64,000 bases of DNA from Vinca minor (taxonomy: Eukaryota; Streptophyta; Magnoliopsida; Gentianales; Apocynaceae), in the NCBI GenBank assembly GCA_026122235.1, contig JAOCZM010000285.1, positions 1,612,001 through 1,676,000 on the forward strand, given 5' to 3'. Below are positions 53,595 to 64,000 of this stretch, in pieces. Each line of letters opens with the position of its first letter. The first letter of the stretch is position 1. Both the position numbers and the translations under genes were made by a program. The notes beneath the pieces were generated by a model, which saw only the letters and a program-made list of their open reading frames with translations, did not search any database and had not been told where the DNA came from.

Positions 53595-54519
53595 CCGAAG
53601 CCCGGCCCGGCCCAATCGAATTGGCGCACCTTAGATTAAATGTACTCCAACAAGCCCAATCCAGTTGATCTATGAGTGTGACCCAGGAGGTATCTATGAT
53701 GTTGGCCGTGACATCATATGTCACAGGTAATGAGAGGTATCTAGCAACGCATCATTACCCCTAATTCATAAGTATCTGGTGACTATCATAATCACACCAT
53801 TTGACATTTGTATTTAAATCCTTTTGTCCTTGATATCTAGATTGAACACAAGTCATGGAAAAAGTCATACTTGTATTGTCCAATCTTTTAGTTTCTTGAT
53901 TCGCGAGTAGACTAATCAAATGAAATCAATATCATATACTGATTCATTTGTTCATGCCCATGAATTAGTCAGACTCCATCAAAGGGGCCCAAGATATCGC
54001 TCCTACTATATAGGAGAGACAAATCCTTTTTGCATCCCATTCATCCTGAACAAGATTCATGATATACCCAATAAATGCCTTTATTGCTCACCCTGTTACG
54101 GATAGCGTTTAACATTATCAAAGCATAACACTAGCCATGCAAGAACTCTTGTGAGACCTCAAGTCGAAGGATCTCATATACAACCAAGTCAAAAATTGAG
54201 AAACACCGTTGACTATTATATAACAACCCATGGTGTGTTTCTCATGTCGGGTCTGTCCAGTATAATGATTCTCTAATCATATATACCCATGTGACGATCC
54301 GATATCTTATATCAATCACTCGCATTATTATTGTCCTCGAAGATTCCATAATAATGTTCGACTAGGGACGTTTCAGAATCATAACAATTATGAATACTAT
54401 TCTAAGGACATATTATTTCATTATGTTTTTAAAAACGCAGAAACATATTGAAATAATACTGGAATTTATGCCTTTTTACATTTTATTCATCAAAATGAAA
54501 ATTACATAAATACGATACA
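53595..54519 (-). repeat. C2 3' LTR, truncated
   Basis: The LTR starts TGTATCG on the element strand at 54519, next to the polypurine tract. Segments such as GGGGCCCAAGATATCGCTCC and GTGTGACCCAGGAGG correspond to C1 LTR segments, so the two families are related. It is cut at about 53595. Confidence 0.82.
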
Positions 54520-54521
54520 AT

Positions 54522-54538
54522 AATCTCCTACTTGCACC
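54522..54538 (-). other. C2 polypurine tract
   Basis: The complement reads GGTGCAAGTAGGAGAT and lies next to the LTR start, equivalent to AGGGCAAGTGGGAGA of C1. Confidence 0.8.
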
Positions 54539-54604
54539 AAAGACCCAAAATCATCTACTGATTGGTCTTTAAGGGCATACTAATGACTGTCTCTAAAGAA
54601 AAGA

Positions 54605-55124
54605 TCATCCCTCCAGATATCGGATACCCATGGAGCTAGTGTGACGATCATGCTGCTGCTGCGACAGTGGCTTCGTCAGTGGATCGGCGACATTGTTTGC
54701 CGAATCTACTCTACATATATGCACATCAAATCTTTCTATAATCTCGCGGATTAGGTGAAAACACCGTAGTACATGTTTGGACCTCTGGTGAGATCTGGGT
54801 TCCCTAGATTGTGAAATAGCCCCATTGTTGTCACAATAGAGGTCTATCGGGTTCGCAATACTAGGAACCACATCGAGGTCGGAAATAAATTTCCTGATCC
54901 AAACTGCCTCCTTAGCTGCTTCACAAGCTGCTATGTACTCGGCCTCTGTCGTAGAATCTGCGATGGTCGATTGCTTTGAAGCTGCGCCACTCACAGACAC
55001 CTCCATTCAAGTTAAACACATACCACGATTGCGATCGGAAATCATCTCTATCGGTTTGGAAACTAGCATCGGTGTAACCACTTACAACGAGCTCATCCGC
55101 CCTCCATAAATCAAGAATGTATCC
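54605..55124 (-). pseudogene. C2 RNase H
   Basis: The open frame 54605-55006 reads STIADSTTEAEYIAACEAAKE, YCDNNGAISQSREPRSHQRSK and NNVADPLTKPLSQQ, ending MGIRYLEG. The catalytic Asp and Glu positions (DSTTEAEY; CDNNGA) are kept. A frameshift near 55000 separates it from the connection domain (GYTDASFQTD type, about 55010-55100). Confidence 0.88.
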
Positions 55125-56017
55125 TTAGTCCTTCGTAAGTACTTGAGGATATTCTTGGGTCGAGATCCGATGGCGTTCACCGTAATTAGGGGTCGGTATC
55201 TCGCTCGTAAGGCTTAAGGCAAACGAGACATCCCAGGCGAGTACATAACATGGCGTACATGATGGATCCTGTGGCGAAGCATAAGGGATCTTTTTCATGC
55301 GTTCTAATTCGGCAGGCGTTTTAGAACACTGTTTGTTCGACAGAACAGTACCATGTGTCATAGGACAAAGGCCCTTCTTAGACTCTTGCATGCTAAACCG
55401 CTTTAGCACCTTGTCTATATATGTACTCTTACTTAGGCCAATGAGTCTCCTGGATCTATCTCTATAGATCTTGACTCCCATAATATCGCTGGCATCGCCT
55501 AAGTCTTTCATAGAGAAACACGTACTCAACCAAGCCTTGATAGACTTTAAGGTTGGTATGTCGTTTCCAATGAGTAGTATGTCATCTACATACAAAACCA
55601 GGAATACGATTGAGCTCCCACTAACCTTCTTGTAAACACAAGGCTCATCCTCATTTCTAATGAAGCCAAACTCACGGACGGTATCATTAAAAGCGGATGT
55701 TCCGAGCTTTCGAGAAGCCTACTTGAGTCCATAAATGGATCTCCGAAGCTTACATACTTTTCCGAGCATTCTCCGGGAGTGACAAAACCTTCGGGCTGTG
55801 TCATATACACATCCTCTTCAATTTTTCCATGAAGGAAAGCGGTTTTGACATTCATTTGCCAGATTTCATAGTCATAGTAAGCTGAAATAGCAAGCAAAAT
55901 CCGAATGGACTTGAACATAACTACATGGGAAAAGGTCTCGTCATAGTCAATACCATGAACTTGTTTGAAACCTTTCGCGACCAGTCGCCTCGTATGCGTT
56001 TGTACATTCCCTTCCAT
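55125..56017 (-). pseudogene. C2 reverse transcriptase
   Basis: 56017-55586 encodes RRLVAKGFKQVHGIDYDETF, QMNVKTAFLHGKIEEDVYMTQPEGF, then a shifted part near 55700. The frame meets 55595-55125 with MYVDDILLIGNDIPT (catalytic YVDD intact), KAWLSTCFSMKDLGD, DKVLKRFSMQESKKG and KKIPYAS, then more shifts. Two or more indels exclude activity. Confidence 0.88.
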
Positions 56018-56502
56018 GTCGGGTTTAATCTTAAAAACCCATTTGCACCCTATGGGAGTTACCCTTCGAGTGGATCAACCAAGATCCGAGACTTGGTTTG
56101 TGTACATGGAGTCCATTTCGAATCTCATGGCCTCAAGCCATTTCTCGGGAATCCAGGGCTATTAATTGCTGTTTGTAGGTTGAAGGTTCATCGTGATCCA
56201 CAAACATAACATCACCATGTTCGTTATGAAAAACCCAAATTTTTTTCGGAGGTGGACGACGAACTCTACCGGACCTACGCAATTCTTGTGTTTCTTGAAC
56301 TAGTGCTTTGGTTGCACTAGCTGTTTGTGGCACTCTCTGCACAACAACTTGTGGAGTCTGTTCAATTTCCATCTTAACATTAGTGCTAGTTTGAGAGTCC
56401 GGAACTTTAGTAAGTTCTACGCTACTCCCACTTGTGTTTCTAGAAACAAATTCTTTTTCTAGAAAGACTTCCGTGCGAGCAACAAATAGTATCCTTTAGT
56501 TT
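56018..56502 (-). pseudogene. C2 integrase-RT linker
   Basis: The segment 56133-56372 encodes a Pro/Arg-rich linker (RRSGRVRRPPPKKIW) followed by DHDEPSTYKQ, the usual approach to copia RT (DEPTTYKEAI in C1a). A Ser/Thr-rich stretch with stops lies beyond it. Confidence 0.78.
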
Positions 56503-57216
56503 CCTTAAGATAACCTACAAATATGCACTTTTCAGATTTTGGAGCCAGCTTATCAGAAGCTGAGCATTTTTCAAAAGCTTCACAGCCCCAAATCTTGAGG
56601 AAAGACAAAGCGGGACGCTTCTAGTCCATAACTCGTATGGCGTCTTTGCAAGCTGATTTAGATGGAGCAGCGGTTAAGTGTTAAAGCTCGCTGTCTCTAG
56701 TGCGTGTCCCCAAAAAAGAATTGGGCGAGGCTCGTGTGACTCATCATAGAACGAACCAGTATCTAATAAGGTTCCGTTCCTCCTTTCGGATACACCATTC
56801 CATTGTGGAGTAGCTGGAGGAGAAAGTTGTGAAACGATTCCACAATCCTTTAGATAGTCACACAATTCTTGACTCAAGTATTCTCCTCCTCGATCAGATC
56901 GAAGAACCTTAATACTCTTGCCAAGTTGGTTTTCTACTTCTAGTTTAAACTCTTTAAACTTAGCAAATGCTTCGGATTTGTGTTTCATCAAGAACACATA
57001 TCCATACCTACTGAAGTCATCAGTAAAGGTAATGAAGTAGAGGTAACCACCCCTTGCATGTATATTAAAAGGGCCACATACATCACTATGTATTAGTCCT
57101 AATAAAGCATCGACTCTCTCACCTAGCTTAATGAAAGGTGATGCTGTCATCTTACCCCAACAAACAAGATTCGCATCGATCATAAGACAAGAAGTCAAAT
57201 GATTCCAACAGCCCAT
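56503..57216 (-). pseudogene. C2 integrase core
   Basis: 57216-56674 reads MTASPFIKLGERVDALLGL, LIHSDVCGPFNIHARGG (Asp), FITFTDDFSRYGYVFL, VLRSDRGGEYLSQ (Asp) and TPQWNGVSERRNGTLLD (Glu), so the DDE triad is complete. The ORF then shifts. The continuation to KIWGCEAFEKC and GYLKETKGYYF lies at about 56500-56640 with stops. Confidence 0.9.
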
Positions 57217-58138
57217 CTTTATGGAGCTTGGATATGCGGTCTTCGTTTACGTGGCCTAAGCGACAATGCCAGAGGTATGTCGAATTAGAATCATTAGTCT
57301 TAATCCTTTTTGTATTTATATTTAAAATTGGCATATCAAGGTCTAAAATATATAGACCATTAATCAAAGAGGCGCTTGCATAAAAAATATTATCCAAAAC
57401 TAACGATAATCGTTGATTTTTGATTGAAATCTCAAAACCTTTCTTGTCCAAACAAGAAACTGAAATAATATTCTTAGTTAAACTTGGGACATAGAAACAG
57501 TTTTCTAAACCCAAAACAAGCCCTGAAGGCAAAGTAAAAGTACAAGTCCCTACAGCTAGGGCTGCAACACGTGCTCCGGTGCCAACTCGTAGTTCCACTT
57601 CACCCTTTGCCAACTCTCTACTCCTTTGCAGTCCCTGCACATTAGTACAAATGTGAGAACCACATCCGGTATCAAGTACCCAAGAAGTAGTTGTATTTAA
57701 ATTTATATCAATCATATTAATATCAACAACATAAATACCTGAGCCCGAAGCAACATTTACTTTCTCCTTTTCCATCCTTTTTCCTGCAACATAGCTTTTG
57801 CAGTTCCTTTTGCAGTGACCCTTTTCACCACAGTGATGACAGATAGAGTCCTTGGCTACACCACCCTTAGATTTCAGTGCATTGTTGAAAGTGGTTTGCT
57901 TGCCCTTGGGCTTACCTTTCGGTTTGCCTTTGGATTTCACAAAACCTTTGCCTTTGCCCTTTTGCACCATCAGTATGGTGTTGGGCTTGGACTTGCCTAT
58001 TTCCTTCTCGGCAGTCCTCAGCATGTTCAACAACTCAGGCATTGGCTTGTCAATTTCATTCATGTGATAATTCGAATGAAGCTGATCGAATGACTCGAGC
58101 AACGATTGAAAGATCAAATCGTCGGCGACTCTTGCCAC
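57152..58138 (-). pseudogene. C2 gag C-terminus, zinc knuckle, protease, pre-integrase
   Basis: The 328-codon frame covers FQSLLESFDQLHSNYHMNE (gag), a Lys/Gly-rich stretch, CCHC knuckle CHHCGEKGHCKRNC, the IYVVDINMIDIN linker, protease TSWVLDTGCGSHICTNVQG (Asp in DTG), FYVPSLTKNIISVSCLDKKG, and pre-integrase STYLWHCRLGHVNEDRI with CESCLLG. It is the longest intact copia piece in the window and shows the normal gag-PR-IN order. Confidence 0.92.
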
Positions 58139-58598
58139 AAAGGAAATCCCAGCTTTTTCAAGGTTCGAACATAACCTATCATCTTAAGAACGTGAGTTCC
58201 CTACCGGCATTCCTTCGGGACATTTTGCATTGAAAAAGAGATTTCGATACGTCGAATCTCTCCTGGCGTGCTTGTCCCTGATATAGTTGCTTTAGGTGAG
58301 CCAGCATCTAATAAGCCCCCATGTCCTCATGTTGCTTCTGAAGCTCAGAGTTCATGGTGACTAGCATGAGGCTTGACACATCTAAAGCATCACTACAATG
58401 CTTCTGATAAGCACTTCTTTCAGCGGCCGAAGCGCGAGCCTCTGGTGTATCAGGAATAGGCTGTTCTAGGATATACAACTTTCTTTCATGCTTGAGAACG
58501 ATTCTCAAGTTCCTGAACCAGTCGAGGAAGTTAACTCCCTCTAATTTGTCCTTCTCAAGGACAGAACACAGTGATAGTGTTTGGTTTGAATTTGCCAT
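58139..58598 (-). pseudogene. C2 gag N-terminus
   Basis: Starts MANSNQTLSLCSVLEKDKLEG at 58598, then WFRNLRIVLKHERKLYIL (typical copia gag core) and LDVSSLMLVTMNSELQKQHED. A stop follows at about 58308, and the next part (58139-58300) is out of frame. Confidence 0.85.
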
Positions 58599-59863
58599 TT
58601 TTCTACAACAAAATACATATGCAAAGTAAGTACCGATAAAAATCATTATTAGGTCTTTATCTTTTTAATGATTTCTCCCACTATTTTCTTCGAGTGAATA
58701 ACCCTCATTATCAACTCGTAAAGTTCGTTAACTTTCTAGAGGGCCAAGATCCATATTTCACCTCGTTCTGAGTTAGTTTTGGCTGATCGCCCAAAACTTA
58801 GTTATTTAGGTAGGCAACGTTTGTCAATTACATCAAATTATGTAATTCTTGGTTAGTTGAGTGAATAACATTTATTCAAGTGTATCATTATACACTTTTC
58901 TCAACTCTTTTGCCTCTAGATCCTCAATCCATTTATTGAGATAATCCAGTTAACTAGGACCCTAAGTTTTTGCCGGCGGATATCACAAATTATCCTTCGC
59001 GCCTCACCCGGATAGACACGTATGTACAGCTTTGGCATGTCCCATACTAATGTCGATCTAGGCCTTGACGAGGGCCAAACTTAGGAAGGCACTAATTAAT
59101 ATTTAATTGAGGGGTTTTGTTTTTAACAATCTCACCAGAAAAGCATAAAATAAAACAGTTTATGCTTATATACATATGCATCCAATACATAAAAGTAAAA
59201 ATGCAATAGTAATCGCCATATCCTATTCGGTTTTTCCAAGCCAATGGAAAAACTGTGAAGTCAATCTAAGGGTGTGAAAAGAAAACATTCTATTTTACAC
59301 CGTCTTGACCTTCAGGTGGTTGTCTCCAAATCATCATCACAGCTGTACCTTCTCCTAATCTAGAATTACATAATTCTAAGGAAACCTCGAGTTACATTCG
59401 AGGGGATTTGATGAGAAGAGAATTACAACTTTTGATAAAAAGAGATAGGCACGATTCGCAGATCGTATTTATAAAATAAACCAACAGGGTAAAGGCGATT
59501 ACTATGCATCATGCTCAACTAACATAACAATTTATGAAAAAAATGAGCAACCAGCAAAATGAACATTTCATATTCTGTTTCAGATTCGGTGGACCGGCCA
59601 CCCTGCTCGGTCGACCGGGTAACCAGTCGGCGGAACCGACCTATCTCCCAATCGTCCGAATAGAGATACTGAGAGTACTCGGTTGACCAAAACAGACATT
59701 GCGGTCAACCGAAGATCTCGACTCTCATACATACAAAATGATGTAAAAAAAACAGTCATACATGATATACAACATTTCTAGCAATCCTAAGGCATGCAAA
59801 ATATCGATTCATAATCCATATTAAAATACTATAGCACATTACGTCTATAGGGTACTCGTGAGT
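58599..59863 (-). other. C2 leader with GGTCGACC-type motif cluster
   Basis: A 1.27-kb untranslated leader without convincing genes. Between 59588 and 59710 it carries GGTGGACC (59588), GGTCGACC (59609), GGTTGACC (59681) and GGTCAACC (59703). A similar cluster occurs at 63797-63952. Nothing else is recognised. Confidence 0.75.
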
Positions 59864-59876
59864 GGCTCTGATACCA
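59864..59876 (-). other. C2 primer binding site (tRNA-iMet)
   Basis: GGCTCTGATACCA is the complement of TGGTATCAGAGCC and sits one base from the LTR terminus at 59878. Confidence 0.94.
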
Positions 59877-59877
59877 C

Positions 59878-60621
59878 TGTTAGAGGAATAACCGGGTCTA
59901 AAACAAATTATGCAGCGGAAATAAAACGACAGCCTCTAATAGGATCTTTCACGAGTAAGAACCTTAGACTACGGGATAGCATTATACCTTTCGAAGTGCA
60001 GAATAAGTCTGAAACGGTTTCAGTTGTAGGTTTGTTGTCACGAACGGAACGCCACCAACGCAGGCTCCGCCTCTCCCAATATCCACTCGATCTTCCGGGG
60101 ATGGTCCCTACCGCTTGGTGCTAGCCAACACCTCGTAGAAGTCTTGAAGACACTCTTCAAAATGGAGTATATATATATGGTGGATATAGGACCTAAAAGA
60201 AGAACAAGAAACAGTTTTCTTACTTCTTTTCTATTAGCCAAAGCTAGAAAACAAGTATATAGAAAAGCTGTCTTTTCTTTCTATTCAAGCTCTCTTGAAT
60301 CCTCTCTCTTTTTCTCTCTATTCTAAGCTTTCAAAATCTGGAGAATAATGACTTAGAATACTAAGAAAAATCAGCATTTTTCTTAGTCATTCAAGGGAGA
60401 GTGGGGAGAGAGAAAGGGGAAAGTGGTAGATCGTGGAGGAAACCACTCATCCACATTCTCCACCACTTCAACCTCCTTCTAAGAGATAAGAGCTGAAAAT
60501 ATATCCAATTTTCCAGCCATAAGGTCGGTCCAAATGGGTTGGTCGGCCCAACCCGATTAAGGGCCCAATCCAATCCCGGCCCAATCGAATTGGCGCACCT
60601 TAGATTAAATGTACTCCAACA
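59878..60621 (-). repeat. C2 5' LTR, truncated
   Basis: On the element strand it ends CCTCTAACA at 59878. A TATATATA run at about 60168-60176 is a likely promoter position. It is cut at 60621 where gypsy E gag begins. It shares about 55 bases with the 3' LTR piece. Confidence 0.85.
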
Positions 60622-60639
60622 CATAGACCCCAACATGAT

Positions 60640-60896
60640 TATTGGAAAGAGAGGCCGAGAGAAAGGGATCACTTTCAAAGGTTTGATAATAATCTTGCTT
60701 TTGAACCAATGAGGCCGAGAATGGCAGGGCATTTTCAGAGATTTGACAACAATTGTTGTGCAATCAAGATCAAGATCCCATCTTATCAAGATACGAATGA
60801 TCCTGAATCTTTTTTTGAATTGGTACATATAATTGATCATATGTTTGCTATCCATAATTATTCGGAAGGTAAAAAGGTAAAATTGGCCGCCATGGG
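60640..60896 (+). pseudogene. Gypsy E gag, N-terminal piece
   Basis: The frame encodes MRPRMAGHFQRFDNNCCAIKIKIPSYQDTNDPESF and IIDHMFAIHNYSEGKKVKLAAMG, the capsid start of gypsy gag, diverged from M and N2. The N-terminus is truncated at the C2 LTR boundary. It is interrupted within LAAMG/FYDYAS by the solo LTR. Confidence 0.87.
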
Positions 60897-61632
60897 TGAT
60901 GAAGAACCGAGTTACAAAGTACCAAGAATTCGACACTTTAGTTTAAATCGGATCTTTCTCTATTCTTGAACTAGTTTCAAGTGAATATTCTCAACACAAC
61001 ACTAAAGGAAGGCTAACAATCAATGAAGGCCGAAACACCACAACAAGTGAAACTAAACTTGTTGATACAGTAACTCAAGAGTGATTTAATTCTATAAAGA
61101 AGTTCAATTCACAAGTAGCTAAGGAATAACCATACCAAAATATCAATATAACTAACATAATTACAATGGTGGCCGAAATCCCTCTTAAATAGAGATGGAT
61201 TTCGGCTATCTAGCCTTGAAAGGAAGAGTCCTTGAAGAACTTGATATCAAGTAAAATACTATCTAAGATAATGGACCACATGTCCTATTATCTTGCTACC
61301 ACTAAAGACATGCGGCCAGCATGGCTAATAATAGTAAATAATAAAGCTGAAAATATAATTAAAGTCTAGAATAGACTTTAATGTACAAAAGAAGAAAATT
61401 CCCTTCTTAGCCACTTTGCTTATTTGGGCCAAATTGAACACTTGTTAAACTGAAGAGGTTGACTTGAATATCTTCTTCCAATTGGAGTTTAGCTTCCTCT
61501 TTAGTTTTAATCTCTCGGATCAATGTTACAACTTTGTCTAAAGTCATCTTTGCCCACGATCTTGTCATAGGTCCTTGAAGGTTGACTAGTGGGTCCTTTG
61601 AATAGGGCAGCCCCTTGGCTGGTCCCGTATCA
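60897..61632 (-). repeat. Gypsy solo LTR with ATGGG target duplication
   Basis: Plus-strand ends TGATGAAGAACC (60897) and GGTCCCGTATCA (61632). ATGGG occurs at 60892-60896 and 61633-61637, a perfect duplication, and gag continues across it. Length 736 bases. It includes U3 hairpin pairs and the pol-tail coding segment. Confidence 0.95.
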
Positions 61633-62290
61633 ATGGGATTCTATGATTATGCATCAAAGTGGTGGGAACAAGAGAGTATACTTAGGAGAAGGGCTGGTCA
61701 ACGACCTATTGATAGTTGGAATGATATGAAAGCTGAGATGAAAACGGAGATTTGTTTCCCAACATTACATTAAGGAACATGTTAATTGTTTGCAAATTCT
61801 TAAACAAGGTACTAACTCAATAGATGAATATTATAAAGAGATGAAAATAGCCATGATTAGGGTTGACATTCAAGAAGATATGGATGTTACCTTGAATCGA
61901 TTCTTGGCGGGCTTAAATGAGGAAATATGGCCAAAGGTTGACAGAGTTCATCACATTGCGCTTCATGATATGGTGTATTATGCAGAACAAATTGAAAGAC
62001 GAATCAAAGAGAAAAAAGAGAGGGGCAAATTTGGCCAAGTTCCAATCTTGGAAAAGACCAAATCAACCCCCTTCCAATTCACCTTATTGGCCGAGCAAGA
62101 TAGAGGATAAAGAGCCAATAGAGGCTGCCAAAACAACCACATCTCAAATAGAAGATGTCCAAACAGCCGCCATCTCTTCTTCAAATTGGAAGACAAATTG
62201 TTCATCTTCAATTCCAACGGAATTCTCTAAGTGTCACGAACAAGGCCATCTTAATATGGACTGACCAAATAAAAGTATGATGATAATACA
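61633..62290 (+). pseudogene. Gypsy E gag, C-terminal piece
   Basis: DYASKWWEQESILRRRAGQRPIDSWNDM continues capsid, with stops near 61760. Then LKQGTNSIDEYYKEMKIAMIR, NRFLAGLNEEIWPKVDR and MVYYAEQIERRIKEKK follow, with a shift near 62030. The knuckle FSKCHEQGHLNMD lacks the first and last Cys (a stop replaces the residue after D). Confidence 0.87.
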
Positions 62291-62450
62291 AGATGATGAA
62301 AATTAGGTTGGTTAAGAAGAAAAGAAAGAAGTCGGGAGCAATCTCGCCAAAGAAAGAATAATGAGTGATGAGTTGAAAAACAAGAGTGATCCTACACACA
62401 TTACAAGATTTAAAAGATTCGAGGACGAATCTCTTTAAAGAATGGGAAAA
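62291..62450 (+). other. Gypsy E linker remnant and polypurine tract
   Basis: ELKNKSDPTH, part of the protease-RT linker of the other elements, is joined within about 20 bases to GATTCGAGGACGAATC, the acidic end of pol. All intervening domains are gone. AAAGAATGGGAAAA precedes the LTR. Confidence 0.85.
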
Positions 62451-63260
62451 TGATGGGGATCCATCCATGAAGCTAAAAGACTCATATCTAAAGCTGCCCA
62501 AGATCATTCATCCAAATGACCAAGTTTTTAACTCATTCATTCCAAGTCCAAGTTCCCGAAGAAAGTCGATGAGTCAAGTTCTTAAAGCATTTAGTCTAAA
62601 GGTTCATGGGACAAAGAAACCTTCAAAGAATGCAAGACATAAATATCAAATCCATCTAATCTCTTTTGAAAGCAAAGTGCACAATTGGAAGGAAAATGGC
62701 TAAAGTGCAATTTTAGCAAGTTTGTCAATTAAAATCTATCTTAGACTTTAATTGTAATTTCAGCTTTATTATTTTAATTCCTTTTATTATTAATTTTGAA
62801 TTTATATTTAATAAAGAACTCGTGGTCCATTTATTTAGGTAGTTGTTTCTTTTATATAAGTATTAGATAGTTGACTATTCTTGTTATTGTAGAATCCTAA
62901 TTCACATAGGACTCTATTTTTCTAGCCGAAATCTCATCTATTTAAAGAGAGATTTCATCCACATTGTAATTAAGTTGATATACAATATATTTTTGGAATA
63001 TAATGTGAGGTTTATACCTTTCATGATTCTTTAGAGAATCGAAGATTTTCAGAGTGGATTCTTTGATTTGTTTGAGCTAGTAATCAACAAGTCTAGTTTT
63101 GCTTGTTGTGGTGTTTCAGCCTCCATCGAAAATCAAACTACTGTATGTTGCGTTGATTTTATTCCCACATAAACTATTTCAAGGAAGAGAAAGATCCGAA
63201 CTTTTCCCACGTAACCTTTGTTGTTGAATCTTTGATACAAGTTATCAAGGTTCTTCATCA
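62451..63260 (+). repeat. Gypsy E 3' LTR (810 bases)
   Basis: TGATGGGGATCC to AAGGTTCTTCATCA. Its first 250 bases resemble the complement of the solo LTR at 10687-11417. They encode a tail-like frame (62386-62703) rich in Ser/Lys. U3 hairpins are weaker than in M. Confidence 0.88.
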
Positions 63261-64000
63261 GGGAGTTCTCGATATGTGTCACTGTCATTGAGCCTGTTCC
63301 TAACCGGGGGAAATGTTAGGGACTACAAATGGTTGTTATGGACTCCACGGTGGTGGGCAATGACACAATGTGAATGGATCTTTAAACATTGAGCTCTTCG
63401 TTCATGAGACATACTGGACCCATGTACTGCATACCGATGCCTTTTCCATCTAGTCTTAAAGTTGGGGCCATTGTAGTAATTTCTTTAGATTTGTGCATAG
63501 ACGATCAAGCTCTATTGTGTGAATGCGAGTCATAGCATAAATTGCATTCGAAGAGTCCAATGTTGTGTATGTCGTTTGTTGGTATGAACAATACATGATG
63601 TTTGTGTCTTTATTCCGATGTGTAGATGTTGGATTTCGACGATTGTAGTTTATTGTTTACTTGATTGTGTTTTGGTTATATTCATTATATGTGCATTGGT
63701 GTCAAAACTGAGTATTTTGGGGCTGAAATTCGAAAAGTGCATAAATTCATTTTTCCTTCACAAATTTACACTAAAAAAGAGCCTGACTGGTTCTCTGTCG
63801 ACCGATTCGGTCGACCGGAGCATCTACCCATCATCCAAAGAAAACTATTGGGACCAAAAGGACGATGAAAGAGTATATTTCGGTTGACCGGGTATGGAAA
63901 CCCCTCAACCAAAGGTTGTGCCGGTCGACCTGTGAGTGATGTCTGGTTGACCAGATTTTTTGGACAGTATGTGTGATGAGGACATGCCTAGGACAAGCTA
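63261..64000. other. Unassigned sequence with GGTCGACC-type cluster
   Basis: No domain, LTR terminus or PBS is recognised. Short ORFs (63618-63887) lack family resemblance. TGTCGACC, GGTCGACC, GGTTGACC, GGTCGACC and GGTTGACC lie at 63796, 63809, 63882, 63923 and 63945, as in the C2 leader, so it may be leader or LTR sequence of another copia-like element. Confidence 0.4.

Larger units (their letters stand above)
53595..60621 (-). mobile_element. Copia C2, minus strand, decayed
   Basis: A Ty1/copia element related to C1. Reading right to left: 5' LTR (59878-60621), PBS, 1.2-kb leader, gag, zinc knuckle, protease, integrase, RT, RNase H, polypurine tract and 3' LTR (53595-54519). The LTRs are truncated at opposite ends and overlap only in about 55 bases (TGTACTCCAACA and the preceding AATTGGCGCACC stretch at 53605-53652 and 60575-60621). 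Together they imply an LTR near 1.6 kb. All domains are present but broken by frameshifts. Confidence 0.9.
60622..63260 (+). mobile_element. Gypsy E: gag-only non-autonomous element
   Basis: gag (60640-60896 and 61633-62290) is followed, after a short linker remnant, directly by the pol C-terminal DSRTN-like piece (62416), polypurine tract and LTR (62451-63260). Protease, RT, RNase H and the integrase core are absent. A gypsy solo LTR (60897-61632) with a perfect ATGGG duplication splits gag. The 5' LTR and leader are lost at the junction with copia C2. Confidence 0.9.

Noticed and set aside
53920..54105. Small plus-strand gene in the C2 LTR
   Set aside because: The sequence aligns with C1 LTR segments in reverse complement; it is non-coding LTR.
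63618..63887. ORF of 89 codons as a membrane protein gene
   Set aside because: No start context, family resemblance or conserved frame; hydrophobic runs are common in AT-rich non-coding sequence.

Overview
This window is plant nuclear DNA, most likely from a eudicot. It is AT-rich and consists almost entirely of LTR retrotransposons inserted into one another. I found no convincing host gene, rRNA, tRNA or CRISPR array. Every primer binding site matches the 3' end of plant initiator tRNA-Met (TGGTATCAGAGC). Two superfamilies are present. One is Ty3/gypsy chromoviruses that look CRM-like: LTRs start TGATA/TGATG, and the polyprotein reading frame continues through the polypurine tract into the 3' LTR. 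The other is two related Ty1/copia families with LTRs of about 1.5 kb (called C1 and C2 here). CRM-like elements favour centromeric DNA, so a pericentromeric origin is plausible but is inference.

Layout. 1-6250: truncated gypsy A, broken by a C1 solo LTR and a gypsy solo LTR. 6251-11417: minus-strand gypsy debris (H, N1, I and a solo LTR). 11420-26276: a deep nest. Minus-strand copia C1b holds plus-strand copia C1a in its LTR (14084-25839). C1a holds the young non-autonomous gypsy N2 in its 3' LTR (19384-25793). N2 holds a Mutator-like DNA element in its leader (21227-22588). 26277-27976: gypsy B, a sister copy of the right half of A. 27977-37144: minus-strand non-autonomous gypsy N3, split by gypsy G3 (29625-36319). 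37145-40226: gypsy C start with a C1 solo LTR. 40227-47263: gypsy M, nearly intact. 47264-53447: gypsy D. 53595-60621: minus-strand copia C2. 60622-63260: gag-only gypsy E with a solo LTR. 63261-64000: unassigned.

How the parts relate. M still carries gag, protease, reverse transcriptase, RNase H and integrase and differs from a working element by a few point lesions. N1, N2 and N3 carry gag plus a shredded pol. All three share the same deletion of the RT palm and a deletion of RNase H and integrase, so this looks like a family that multiplied after losing its enzymes, presumably using proteins of M- or D-like relatives. E is a further gag-only derivative. The most unusual points are this shared-deletion family, its in-frame architecture in N2, an amber codon at the same pol position in three copies, the long double-TIR Mutator-like element with a perfect 10-bp target duplication, and a G3 insertion bounded by two U3 ends.

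Limits. All alignments were done by eye. Boundaries of truncated pieces are good to about 5-20 bases. Clade names rest on motif recognition, not on a search.
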